From an uncultured Clostridia bacterium (GTDB taxonomy: Bacteria; Bacillota; Clostridia; Lachnospirales; Anaerotignaceae): a stretch of 64,000 nucleotides of DNA. The notes under the pieces were generated by a model, which was not told where the DNA came from, did no database searches, and saw nothing but the letters and a program-made list of their open reading frames with translations. The DNA is taken from assembly GCA_910583755.1 (NCBI GenBank), contig CAJTZO010000003.1, positions 56,681 through 120,680 of the forward strand. The letters are read 5' to 3'. Position numbers and translations under genes: made by a program. Positions 25,997 through 35,038 of the stretch are shown piece by piece (the first letter of the stretch is position 1; each line of letters starts with the position of its first letter).

Positions 25997-26488
25997 TTAG
26001 GAAAGAAAATCTTTGATTTTTCCTTGCGCTTCAAAATATTTTGTCATAAATTTTCTGTCAGATTCTCTTACTAATTCATAAGTACGATTGATAAAACAGC
26101 CATCTTCTGTGACAGTGCCTTCTCCCATGACTGTAATAATTAAGTTAATTCTGTTCTGTACTGTGCCAATTCTGTAAATGCCATCATTACATAAAATAGG
26201 TTCTGTATTTTGTACACTTTCCACTTTTACAATTTTTCCAATACTATTTCCGGAAGTTTTGTCATAAAGTTCGTCACCCTCTTTTACATTCTGTAAAGCA
26301 TATTCTCTAACACCTCTGATTTCAACAGTATAAGTAACAGGCTGTAATTCTGCTGTTCCTCCTGTTTTATCCAGTACGCCAAATTTGTAGTAAGCTCCTG
26401 CTGCTAGTAGTAAAACAATAATTATAACACCAAAATCAATAAAATTGATTTTCCCAAATAATTTCCCTTTGTTATCTGCTACTCTCAA
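25997..26488 (-). CDS. DUF4330-family membrane-anchored protein
   Basis: 163 residues with one N-terminal membrane segment (FIDFGVIIIVLLLAAGAYYKFG) and an outside beta-rich domain. The opening KGKLFGKINFIDFGVIIIVL is the DUF4330 hallmark. TTG start with GGAGG upstream. It follows a paralogue by 12 bases and belongs to a surface-polysaccharide block (glycosyltransferase, O-antigen-ligase-like protein, MurJ). Function unknown; a role in export or assembly is only suggested by position. The spacer 25848-25996 holds no gene. Confidence 0.8.
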   Translation of the reverse strand: MRVADNKGKLFGKINFIDFGVIIIVLLLAAGAYYKFGVLDKTGGTAELQPVTYTVEIRGVREYALQNVKEGDELYDKTSGNSIGKIVKVESVQNTEPILCNDGIYRIGTVQNRINLIITVMGEGTVTEDGCFINRTYELVRESDRKFMTKYFEAQGKIKDFLS

Positions 26489-26500
26489 AAAACATACCTC

Positions 26501-26983
26501 CTATCTTCCTATGGTCAATATAAATCCTTTTCCTGCATAGCCATTTCCTTTGACAGAAATATCTTTGCCTGCTTTAATAACGTAACCACCATCTACTTTA
26601 AAGTCAGGACCATCTTCTATTACATTTGCTTCTACCACAAGAATGACAGTTTCTTTACCATCAATGGTACTTTCTATCATGTTGCCATTCACTTTATCTT
26701 CACCCAACCGAATACAGGGTCGTGCTTCTACAGAGGTAATGGTTCCCATATGATAGTTTTTGACATTATCTGTCAAACTATCTCCTATTTTAATGTTTTG
26801 AGAAAATCCTTCTGGACATTCATTTAACTCTAAAGAATAACGCAATAATTGGGTTTCTTTTGCTTTTGTCCTGTGTGTAAAAGTATACACTCCTGCGGCA
26901 ATCGCTAGAATAACCACAATAATAATGATATCAAAAGTATTAAATTTTTTCTTTTTTTCTATTCGTTCCATTCTTTCCGCCAT
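26501..26983 (-). CDS. DUF4330-like membrane-anchored protein, paralogue
   Basis: 160 residues with a basic N-terminus, one membrane segment (FDIIIIVVILAIAAGVYTF) and an outside domain. Layout and length match the gene downstream, for example RYSLELNECPEGFSQNIKIG against YTVEIRGVREYALQNVKEG, so the two arose by duplication. ATG with AAGGGTGAAA upstream; 6 bases after the glycosyltransferase stop. No enzymatic motif is seen. Confidence 0.75.
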   Translation of the reverse strand: MAERMERIEKKKKFNTFDIIIIVVILAIAAGVYTFTHRTKAKETQLLRYSLELNECPEGFSQNIKIGDSLTDNVKNYHMGTITSVEARPCIRLGEDKVNGNMIESTIDGKETVILVVEANVIEDGPDFKVDGGYVIKAGKDISVKGNGYAGKGFILTIGR

Positions 26984-26989
26984 AGTGTT

Positions 26990-28108
26990 TCACCCTTTCT
27001 TGTCAAACAATCCCTCATACACTTTTTCAATATTTCTGGCATAGGTTTGTGCCGTAAATTTTTGTTCAAATATTTCTTTTGATTTCTTTTGCATATATTG
27101 ATAGATTTCTTTTTCCTGCATTATTTTTTTTAAATATTTGATTAAATCATTTGTATTTTGACTTTCAAATAAATAACCATTTTCTCCATGAATAATAACG
27201 CCTGGATTTCCTCCATAATTGCTAACAACAGCAGGGATGCCTAAACTCATCCCCTCCAAAAGTGCCAAACTAGTCGCTTCTGTGCCATAGGATACATTAA
27301 CTTGTAAATCTAATATATTTAAAAAAGGTTTGACATCTGAAATAAATCCTGTAAACAAAACTATATTTTCTAAATTTTTTTGTTTCACCATTTCTTTTAA
27401 CTTTGGTTCCATATCCCCAGTACCAGCAATTAATATTTTCATTTTTTGCTCTTTAAGTGCTTCTGCTGCTTCTATCAAATATTTATGTCCTTTTACTGCA
27501 TCTAATCTTGCTAAAATTCCTATCACAAAATCATTTTCTGTAATGCCATATTTTTGTTTTGTTTGTGCAATTTCTTCTGCACTTGCTCTTTGTACTTGCT
27601 CCACACCGTTTAATATTACTTTTATCTTTTGGGAAGCAATACCACCATCTGTTAAATTTTGTTTTGCCGCTTCTGCTACTGCAATAATATCATCTGCTAA
27701 AAATTCATTAATGTATTTGTTTGCTATTTTTCCGATTCCTTTTTGAATATGTGGGCTTACTGGAAATACAGAATGTCTTGTATAAACTATCTTTTTTCCG
27801 CATATTCTTCCACATATTCTGCCTGTAATGGTGCCATGTGTATGAATAATATCTGGATTTTCTTTTTTGATAATTTTATTTAATTTTTTGATTGCTTTCC
27901 AGTCAAAGGATTTATCTGCAATTCCATCTACTTCTATAACTCTTGTTTTCAATTTTTCAATTTCCGGTTTTAAAAGGCTATCCTTTGGAACAACAACTTT
28001 TACTGCAAAATTTTTTCTGTCATAATATTTCAAAAAATTTAAAAGGCATCTTCCTGCACCGCCTATGTTTCTATCACTAATGATATTTAATATTTTTACC
28101 ATAGACAA
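26990..28108 (-). CDS. Glycosyltransferase family 4
   Basis: Retaining GT-B glycosyltransferase of 372 residues, cytosolic face of the membrane. N-terminal GGAGRCLLNFLKYY and IIHTHGTITGRICGR; C-terminal donor site GILARLDAVKGHKYLIEAAE and the EX7E-type region EATSLALLEGMSLGIPAVVSNYGGNPGVI. TTG at 28108 and ATG at 28102 both follow AGGAGG. Begins immediately after the O-antigen-ligase-like gene, so one transcript. Sugar donor and acceptor unknown. Confidence 0.94.
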   Translation of the reverse strand: MSMVKILNIISDRNIGGAGRCLLNFLKYYDRKNFAVKVVVPKDSLLKPEIEKLKTRVIEVDGIADKSFDWKAIKKLNKIIKKENPDIIHTHGTITGRICGRICGKKIVYTRHSVFPVSPHIQKGIGKIANKYINEFLADDIIAVAEAAKQNLTDGGIASQKIKVILNGVEQVQRASAEEIAQTKQKYGITENDFVIGILARLDAVKGHKYLIEAAEALKEQKMKILIAGTGDMEPKLKEMVKQKNLENIVLFTGFISDVKPFLNILDLQVNVSYGTEATSLALLEGMSLGIPAVVSNYGGNPGVIIHGENGYLFESQNTNDLIKYLKKIMQEKEIYQYMQKKSKEIFEQKFTAQTYARNIEKVYEGLFDKKG

Positions 28109-29518
28109 TTATTCCTCCTTTAATCTTGATATTTTTGTTAATATCATGCCAAAGCCAATGCATACCCAAAAAAGCAACATGACTCTATAATTATAAAATG
28201 TATAATCTGACATACTTTGTACCATAAAACCGGTTACTGCTGAAATAGAAGCAATTAGCAATAATTTATTTTCTTTTCTTGTTTCTCGTGATAGTGCACC
28301 GCAAGTCATTCTATAATATTGTATCATTAAGATAATAAATACAATAAGACCAACGATACCTGTGTCACACATAATTTGTAAGAATAAATTGTGAGAGTGT
28401 GGTGCGCTGATGCTATTATAAGCATACAGCGGATAGACTTGATTAAATGCTGTGGTACCTGGTCCAATACCACAAAGCCAATAGTCTTTTAACATAGCAA
28501 TCGTTCCTAACCAAATATAAACCCTATAACTTGTGGAAGAATCATCCATATTGCCAATGCTTAAAAAACGGTTAATAATCGTTTCTGGTAAAATAAAAGG
28601 TAACATTAATAATACAATAATTCCTAAAAAAATAAATCTTCTGTCCCAAAGCACCAAAAATACGGCTACTGCTGCCATAATACCAATATAACAGCCTCTG
28701 GAATAAGTTAATACAAGGCAAAGCATCATAATGCCTGCACAACCTGCAAAAAAGATTCTATTAAACCAAGATTTACTATTAATGCAAAAAGCTGCTGCAA
28801 ATGGTAATACAAGTAAAAAATATTCTCCTAATACATTGGGATTTTCTAAGGTAGAATATACACGAAACTGGATATCATCAAACATATTTACATCATGCCA
28901 AACACCACTGAATTTACTAGGAAACATAAATTGATAAAATCCATAAAAGGAAACCAATACACCAATACAAATAAAAAAGAACAATAATACATTCAGTTGC
29001 TTTTTTGTTTCAATAGCGTTAGACAATACAATAGAAAACAAAATAAAACAAACCGTTAAAATGCCTCCTAAAAAACTGGCTTGTCTTGTCATAGAGGTTA
29101 ACGTTGCAAATAAATAAATAAAAGCATAATAATAAATAAAGCGATTTACTTGAAAATAGTTCAATTTACGCTTTCTTTCATAAAGAAAAGATAAAAATAA
29201 AGAACCAAACCCAGATAATACAAGTACCAATACCAGCATGGTTGGTAAAATTGGTGCAAGTAATACTGCAAAACTACACCATAAAAAGGACATTTTAAAA
29301 ATACTATTTACAAATAGTTGATTCAAATGTAATGCATAAAAAATTCTGCTGCATAATCTGCGCAGTCCCCAAAATATCCTAAAAAAAATACTATTTTTTA
29401 CCGCAGCTTTTTGTTGGTCTTTTTGTAAAAACCATTGGATAATGCGGCTGTTTTGAAATTGATTGGAACACCAGTTTACAATTGTCCATATCGCATGTAA
29501 AAAATGACTTCCTTCCAA
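28109..29518 (-). CDS. O-antigen-ligase-family membrane protein
   Basis: 469 residues with about eleven membrane segments and a large outside loop. The signature LENPNVLGEYFLLVLPF, then LTYSRGCYIGI and GIGPGTTAFNQVYPLY with the SAPHSHNLFLQI motif, defines the WaaL/Wzy (PF04932) family, which transfers or polymerises lipid-linked glycans outside the membrane. TTG start with GGAG upstream. Directly upstream of the glycosyltransferase gene. In a Gram-positive the product may be a wall or capsule polymer. Confidence 0.9.
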   Translation of the reverse strand: MEGSHFLHAIWTIVNWCSNQFQNSRIIQWFLQKDQQKAAVKNSIFFRIFWGLRRLCSRIFYALHLNQLFVNSIFKMSFLWCSFAVLLAPILPTMLVLVLVLSGFGSLFLSFLYERKRKLNYFQVNRFIYYYAFIYLFATLTSMTRQASFLGGILTVCFILFSIVLSNAIETKKQLNVLLFFFICIGVLVSFYGFYQFMFPSKFSGVWHDVNMFDDIQFRVYSTLENPNVLGEYFLLVLPFAAAFCINSKSWFNRIFFAGCAGIMMLCLVLTYSRGCYIGIMAAVAVFLVLWDRRFIFLGIIVLLMLPFILPETIINRFLSIGNMDDSSTSYRVYIWLGTIAMLKDYWLCGIGPGTTAFNQVYPLYAYNSISAPHSHNLFLQIMCDTGIVGLIVFIILMIQYYRMTCGALSRETRKENKLLLIASISAVTGFMVQSMSDYTFYNYRVMLLFWVCIGFGMILTKISRLKEE

Positions 29519-29637
29519 TATGTTACATCTCCTTTCTAAGACCTTTAAACCTCAAGACCTTAGGGATTTTGTTCCTAAAATCTTACAGGTTTTTTGAAAA
29601 AAAGCTTGACCAACCCCTTTTTTGAAAAAAAGGAAAT

Positions 29638-31212
29638 TCAATGTTTTTTTAAAATAGATTTTCCCATTTCTATTACTTGACGGCTTTCTGGTACAGCCAA
29701 AACATAGCAAACAATAAAATATATCATGACACCTACTGCTGCTGGTAAAGCTACTACAAGTAAATTACCAAAAAGACCATCTATTTGATAAGATAAAATA
29801 CTATTTTTTAAAAGTACCGCTACCACTGTCATAATAACAGCAGAACAAGACATTTTCAATAAATCTATTAAAATTTGTTTGGAAATGAGGCTTTTATATT
29901 CTCTTTGTAGTGGTATAAATAAAAATAATGCTGAAAGTGTAGAAGAAATTGCAGATGCTAATGCTAATCCTCCAACATCCATCTTTTCTACTAATAAAAA
30001 GCAAAAGATTAGATTTACTACAATGGATACTAAACCAGAATAAAAAGGTGTTTTTCCATCTTGCTTTGCATAAAATACTCTACTCAATATGTTTTGCACT
30101 CCAAAACCTACCATACCAAGCGAAAAGAAAAATAATGCTCTTGCTGTTGTTTTTGTTGCAAAGCTGTCAAAATTTCCTCTTTCATACATTAATTTTACAA
30201 TTGGTTCACTTAATACCATAAGTCCTAACATCATTGGTACAAGCAAAAAAATCATAGAGCGTAAAGTAATACAAATCGTTTCTCCTAAATCTTTTTCTGC
30301 ATGATTGCTTGTCATTCTTGACATTTTAGGAAAAATAACATTTGCAATCGAGAGTACAAGCACACCAACAATAATAGTATATAATGTGTTAGCATAATCT
30401 ATTGTACTAATAGCAGCGTCTGGGTAACCCGGAAAACGAATATGTGATGCAAATTTTGTATTGATTACAAAGTTAATAGGCTGTATCCAAGTGCTTACCA
30501 TAACAGGAAGCATTAATAATACAATTTTTTTCATTCCTTCCTCTTGAAAATGAAAATTAAATTGATAATGATACCCTTTTTTATGTAAGGCGGGTATTTG
30601 TATTACTGCTTGCATAAGCCAACCAATTAAAAAGGCAATGGTTAAACCTTCAATTCCAAATTTATCATTAAAAAAAATATAATATACTATAAGAATAGCA
30701 TTAGAGACAATACTCATGGCTGCGGGTATTGTAAATTCTTCCAAAGATTGTAAAATTCCCACAAAGGAAAATGCGATTCCTGTAAATATTACAGTAGGAA
30801 ACAATATCCTTGAAAATTGAACACAAATTTTAGCAGTTTCTGCTTCCATACCATCTGCAAAAAGCCAACAAATTGGTTCTGCAAATATAATCCCTAAAAC
30901 TGTCATCATACAAGTGACAAGCACTATCATAGTAATAAAAATATTTGACAGCCGAAAAGCTTCTTCTTTTCCTTTTTTCTCTAAGTATTCACTGAAAATT
31001 GGTATAAAACTAGCCGAAATAGCAGAGGCAAACACAGCATCAAAAAAGGTTCTGGGGATTCTACTTGCTGTGATAAATGCAGTTGCTTCTACTCCAACAG
31101 AATAATTTGCTGCTAAAAGTTGTTCTCTTACCAAGCCCAACAGTTTTCCTATTAATGTAATTATCATCATAGAGCTAACGGCTTTTACCGTACTTTTACC
31201 AGATTCTTGCAT
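29638..31212 (-). CDS. murJ: Lipid II flippase MurJ/MviN family
   Basis: 524 residues, fourteen hydrophobic segments, a MOP-superfamily flippase moving lipid II or a related lipid-linked sugar outward. Early motifs: IGKLLGLVREQLLAANYSVG, then ASRIPRTFFDAVFASAISAS and FIPIFSEY; later LYERGNFDSFATKTTARALF and NILSRVFYAKQDGKTPF are classical MurJ. ATG with AAAGGAGAAC upstream. The 119-base gap before the ligase gene carries degenerate repeat sequence. Confidence 0.93.
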   Translation of the reverse strand: MQESGKSTVKAVSSMMIITLIGKLLGLVREQLLAANYSVGVEATAFITASRIPRTFFDAVFASAISASFIPIFSEYLEKKGKEEAFRLSNIFITMIVLVTCMMTVLGIIFAEPICWLFADGMEAETAKICVQFSRILFPTVIFTGIAFSFVGILQSLEEFTIPAAMSIVSNAILIVYYIFFNDKFGIEGLTIAFLIGWLMQAVIQIPALHKKGYHYQFNFHFQEEGMKKIVLLMLPVMVSTWIQPINFVINTKFASHIRFPGYPDAAISTIDYANTLYTIIVGVLVLSIANVIFPKMSRMTSNHAEKDLGETICITLRSMIFLLVPMMLGLMVLSEPIVKLMYERGNFDSFATKTTARALFFFSLGMVGFGVQNILSRVFYAKQDGKTPFYSGLVSIVVNLIFCFLLVEKMDVGGLALASAISSTLSALFLFIPLQREYKSLISKQILIDLLKMSCSAVIMTVVAVLLKNSILSYQIDGLFGNLLVVALPAAVGVMIYFIVCYVLAVPESRQVIEMGKSILKKH

Positions 31213-31355
31213 ACTGTTCTCCTTTTTTTAGACCTTGTGGCATTGGTCTTTCCAGTTTTTACTGGTTAAACGCCTACCAAGATGCTTAGCAACTATAAAA
31301 GTTAGCAGTTTTGTTTGTTGTTAAAAATAAATAATTTTCCATTTATAAATAGTTT

Positions 31356-31542
31356 CAGCTTGTCAAAAAACTAGCCCTCAAACTCCTAAAAGAATCTTAA
31401 TGCCAAACTAGCGTTTCGCTAAAAATATTGATTTTATAAGGAAAAACGTTAGTTTTTCCATGAAAGTTTTTTGTCCAACTTTTTTAAAAAAAGTTGATGG
31501 GTGTGGGTGAAACCCACAAAAAAAGACTTTATTGACAGACTG
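31356..31542 (+). repeat. Dispersed MITE-like repeat, copy D
   Basis: 187-bp core from CAGCTTGTCAA to TTGACAGACTG. The GAGGG half of the first palindrome is deleted; the others (GGAAAAACGTTAGTTTTTCC, CAACTTT..AAAGTTG, TGTGGGTGAAACCCACA) are intact. A six-base direct repeat TAGTTT flanks it (31350-31355 and 31543-31548). The left flank, 31213-31349, holds no gene. Confidence 0.72.
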
Positions 31543-31582
31543 TAGTTTTTTGACTTTTCTTTCAAGAAAGAAATAAATATAC

Positions 31583-31612
31583 AATATGGGCGGGGAATCC
31601 CCTGCCCATATT
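31583..31612 (-). terminator. Hairpin after the glycosidase gene
   Basis: Stem AATATGGGC / GCCCATATT with an inner GGGG/CCCC pair. It lies 55 bases beyond the glycosidase stop on the minus strand, followed by GTATATTTATTTC, a weak T-tract. Confidence 0.55.
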
Positions 31613-31667
31613 ATACTACCCTAAAAATATCCATTTTACAACAGAAATCAGAAACTTTCCTATCGAT

Positions 31668-34019
31668 TTATGCGATTTTTGACATTTCGTATATTATTTC
31701 TTCTCCATTAATGCGTAATTTTAACATAGTAAAATCTTCATTTATACTACCATCTTCTAAAAATAAATCTGGTAAATTGATATAACGAACACCATCTTTA
31801 ATATTTGTCCAAGATTTTGTGCCAGAAGTAGATACAACAAAGATTGTTTTTCCTTCTTGTTTTAATTCTTCTAATACACTGTAAAATAACATTGTTTCCA
31901 ATATATCACTAAAATCAGAAGGTGCTTTATCCATGACCATAACAACTGTTTGGTTACCAGCTTGGTTAATATCGTTTTTAAAGGTTAACCATTGTGCTGG
32001 ATTTGTGACACGAAATCCACCATTTGATGCTGTCATCATCACAATACTAACACCATATTTACTTTGAAATTGATAATTCCCATTCCATTGCATTGCATCT
32101 ATACTTGGTGTGATGTCTGTTTTTCCACCATAAATTGCAAAATTTGTATTGCTTTCTACTGCATTTTTTACTTTTGCTTGTTCTGTGGTATAGGTTTCTG
32201 CTTCTGCTGTTGCAGATGTTACTTTTCCTATGATGTTGATATAACTTGCTCCGTCTTCTATATATTGCACTTGCTGTAACTGATTGTCATATAATTTTGT
32301 TGCTTCTGGTACAGAAGGAAGTTCAATTCCTTCTTCTGGTTCTTCCCAGATAATCACAGGAACAGAACAAGTAATTTCTCCTATGGTTGCCTGAATATAC
32401 CCTTTGGCTGGAGTAGAACTTGCAGTAAAAATTCCATTTTCTATGGTACCTAAAGATGCGTCAGAAAGAGCATATTGTACTTCTCCATAAATGTCACTGG
32501 TATATCCATCTGTGCTGGTTCCCTTGATATATAATCTTGTGTTTTCATTTGGAAGTAAATAAATTTCCTTTGGTGTCATTTCAATGGAAGCAAGTTTCAT
32601 TGCTTTCAAAGTTGTTACTGCTGTTTTATCTTGATAAGTTGCTTTTATTTGTATAGTACCTTCTGCTGTTGGAATAAAACGATTCCCCTCAAAGATTCCT
32701 TCCCCTTGTTCCAAAGAATATATAATCTGTGTGTCATCTAAGGCAATATCATGAAAATATTCATCATATCCTTTTAACTGTAAAGGAATACTATCATTAA
32801 TAAATCCTTTTTCTTTGTCTGTCTTTAATTCAATTTGTGATAATTCACTAACAGGTGCATTGTTAAATACACCTAAACCATTGATAATTTTTCTTTGTGC
32901 ACCATCAGAAACTGTATTTTTTACTTCGGTTTGTCCATTTTCTATTGTTTTGGCTACCATAGTGGAAGAACCACCACCGTCAAAATGCATGGCATTATAG
33001 GCACCATATTCTCGCATCAACCAAACCATTTCCTCATTGGTTGCACCAATGCTGTCACCTCTGCCATCTACTACCATTAATATTAAGGTGGAATTATCTT
33101 CAGAAAGACCTAAAGCAGTTCTTGGCTGTCTTCCTTTGATAAGTAGACCAGCATCTTCTGGTTTTTCTCCATTGACAAGGATTCTACCAATGCCACTGAT
33201 GGCTGTTTGTATGTTATTTAAATCTAATGTTGCCCGAATGTCTAATCTTGTAGGTTGTCCCTCTACAAAATATTCCCACAAACTATTATAATCTTCTTCA
33301 CTGATAATAATTAAATAACCATTTTCTGGTGTATTTACGGTTTCACCTTTATGTATTGCAGTAATCATATCATTTTCCACTGTGAATTTTACTAAACCTG
33401 GAAAACGTGCATCTAAATCTGCTGTAGAAGCTGCTGCATTTTTATCGAAATAAATAGGATATTTCATTTCTGTGATTTTATTAAAAGATGCTAATTCTAA
33501 ATGTGCATATTCTCCTGCATAAAAGTCAGCTTGAATACGGAAAAAGTCAATAAAAGGATTTCCTTCTTTATCTATAAAAAAAGTGGAATATTCATTTTTT
33601 TCTAAATTTCTGTCTGTTCCTGCTGATATGATATTGCCTTCTCGAACCACTGGTCCAAAGGAGGCGGAATATTCTCCCTTCATACCAAAAAAATCACCAT
33701 TGACTGCTGCTGTAGCACCACTATCATTTACCATGTTTAAAAGTGTTTCTTTTAAACCATATTCTTTTTGTGATTCTAATGGTTGTAAAGATAAATTAGG
33801 GTCATTTAAATTAATTTTTAAAACATAAATATCTTGCCAGCCTTCTTCTGTTAATCTATGATTTTTTTCATAGGTAACGCCTTTTGTAATTGTTTCTGTT
33901 GTTACTTGGTCGTATAATATTTCTGCTGCAAAAGCTGGTACACTCCATGCAGAACACATCATACTTCCTGCTACTATCATAGCGATTATTTTTTTTATGA
34001 AAAAATGTTTTTTTCTCAT
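31668..34019 (-). CDS. Secreted phosphodiester glycosidase (NAGPA domain) with Ig-like repeats
   Basis: 783 residues after an ATG at 34019 preceded by AAGGGGG. Signal peptide 1-31 ending PAFAAEI. Residues about 45-385 are a phosphodiester glycosidase domain: LKINLNDPNLSLQPL, AAVNGDFFG, GRQPRTALGLSEDNSTLILM, DGRGDSIGATNEEM and AMHFDGGGSSTM. This family uncovers GlcNAc phosphodiesters and is also found in envelope polysaccharide clusters. Two Ig-like or BIG-type modules follow (about 395-570). The last 200 residues form an unrecognised domain. Position next to murJ and the ligase-like gene suggests action on wall or capsule polymer. Confidence 0.88.
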   Translation of the reverse strand: MRKKHFFIKKIIAMIVAGSMMCSAWSVPAFAAEILYDQVTTETITKGVTYEKNHRLTEEGWQDIYVLKINLNDPNLSLQPLESQKEYGLKETLLNMVNDSGATAAVNGDFFGMKGEYSASFGPVVREGNIISAGTDRNLEKNEYSTFFIDKEGNPFIDFFRIQADFYAGEYAHLELASFNKITEMKYPIYFDKNAAASTADLDARFPGLVKFTVENDMITAIHKGETVNTPENGYLIIISEEDYNSLWEYFVEGQPTRLDIRATLDLNNIQTAISGIGRILVNGEKPEDAGLLIKGRQPRTALGLSEDNSTLILMVVDGRGDSIGATNEEMVWLMREYGAYNAMHFDGGGSSTMVAKTIENGQTEVKNTVSDGAQRKIINGLGVFNNAPVSELSQIELKTDKEKGFINDSIPLQLKGYDEYFHDIALDDTQIIYSLEQGEGIFEGNRFIPTAEGTIQIKATYQDKTAVTTLKAMKLASIEMTPKEIYLLPNENTRLYIKGTSTDGYTSDIYGEVQYALSDASLGTIENGIFTASSTPAKGYIQATIGEITCSVPVIIWEEPEEGIELPSVPEATKLYDNQLQQVQYIEDGASYINIIGKVTSATAEAETYTTEQAKVKNAVESNTNFAIYGGKTDITPSIDAMQWNGNYQFQSKYGVSIVMMTASNGGFRVTNPAQWLTFKNDINQAGNQTVVMVMDKAPSDFSDILETMLFYSVLEELKQEGKTIFVVSTSGTKSWTNIKDGVRYINLPDLFLEDGSINEDFTMLKLRINGEEIIYEMSKIA

Positions 34020-34256
34020 AAATGAATTCCCCCTTGTTGTCGATTCTTGCCTAAAAATACATCTGGGAGTCATTGTAACATAATTTTTACATTTTTTCAT
34101 CTATATTCATATAACTTTAATAAAATTGTAATATTTACCTGATTTTTTGGAAAAAAGTAGGACAAAGAAATTTGATTTTGTTTGAGAGGATAAAATGATT
34201 TAGATAAACAACAAAAATAATCAAAAAAGCGTTACGATTTTATTTGTAACAATGGA

Positions 34257-34522
34257 AGGGAGAAACAAAGTTTCCCCTCAGCTTGTCAAAAAACCTTGAG
34301 GGTTAGCCCTCAAACTCCTAATTCTTTCTTGAAAGAAAGAATTAAAGAACTTTATATGCGAAACTAACGTTTCGCTAAAAGGATTGATTTTATAAGGAAA
34401 AACGTTAGTTTTTCCAATAAAGTTTTTTGTCCAACTTTTTTTTAAAAAAAGTTGGTGGGTGTGGGTGAAACCCACAAAAAAGAACTTTATTGACAGACTG
34501 AGGGGGAAACAAAGTTTCCCCT
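34257..34522 (+). repeat. Dispersed MITE-like repeat, copy E, with 22-bp duplicated hairpin
   Basis: The best-preserved copy. Core 34279-34500 runs from CAGCTTGTCAA to TTGACAGACTG and has all palindromes, including TTGAGGGTTAGCCCTCAA and TTCTTTCTTGAAAGAAAGAA. It is flanked by AGGGRGAAACAAAGTTTCCC plus CT at 34257-34278 and 34501-34522, one mismatch apart, each a stem-loop (GGAAA-CAAAG-TTTCC). The remaining gene-free sequence, 34020-34256, shows only an AT-rich spacer with a TTACGATTTTATTTGTAA inverted repeat. Confidence 0.78.
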
Positions 34523-34555
34523 AAAAGTTAAGATTTTTTAAGTTTGCAAGGCTTT

Positions 34556-34900
34556 CTAACATAATCCTAAACTGACAAGTAAGGCTCTGTTAATTTTTTG
34601 CATTACCATGCCATCTAAATGACAAACTTTTTCCCGCAATCTTTTTTTATCAATCGTCCGAATCTGTTCCAAAAGGATAACAGAATCTTTTGCTAAAGCA
34701 TAATTTTGTGCGGATAATTCAATATGTGTAGGCAATTTTGCCTTATTTATTTGGGATGTAATGGCAGAACAAATAACGGTAGGACTATACTTGTTTCCAG
34801 TATCATTTTGTACAATTAAAACTGGTCTAACTCCTCCCTGTTCACTGCCTACTACTGGACTTAAATCTGCATAATAAATATCTCCTCTTCTTACAATCAA
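34556..34900 (-). CDS. mazF: MazF/PemK-family mRNA interferase (NdoA/EndoA type)
   Basis: 114 residues, the chromosomal MazF of Firmicutes, a ribosome-independent endoribonuclease. Marks: RRGDIYYADLSPVVGSEQGG, RPVLIVQNDTGNKYSPTVI, PTHIELSAQNYALAKDSVIL, EQIRTIDKKRL. TTG start at 34900; GGAGAG lies about nine bases upstream. The usual MazE-like antitoxin gene is absent: upstream comes a GC-rich structured leader and then a GerS-like lipoprotein gene. The antitoxin may be elsewhere, as in species where it is separated. Confidence 0.94.
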   Translation of the reverse strand: MIVRRGDIYYADLSPVVGSEQGGVRPVLIVQNDTGNKYSPTVICSAITSQINKAKLPTHIELSAQNYALAKDSVILLEQIRTIDKKRLREKVCHLDGMVMQKINRALLVSLGLC

Positions 34901-34902
34901 TA

Positions 34903-35030
34903 TGGCTCACTCTCCGCTGTTTCTGGCTTGGATTACCGAGCCGTCAGGCGTCTATTTCTTTATTCTTTTAATATGTACATACCGCCTGCTTTTCGGTCTA
35001 GTAACAGTATCTCCCACAGGCGGCATTTTT
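34903..35030. ncRNA. GC-rich structured intergenic sequence between lipoprotein and mazF
   Basis: A markedly GC-rich patch in AT-rich DNA. Stems: GGCTTGG-ATTA-CCGAGCC at 34925-34942, and CCGCCTG (34982-34988) with CAGGCGG (35017-35023) followed by CATTTTT on the plus strand. A further CAGGCG at 34945 could pair with the same CGCCTG, so two alternative foldings exist, as in an attenuator. G-U against C-A pairing in the first stem favours a plus-strand transcript, yet no plus-strand gene follows; on the minus strand it would be the mazF leader. Class not recognised. Confidence 0.4.
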
Positions 35031-35038
35031 ATACCCAA

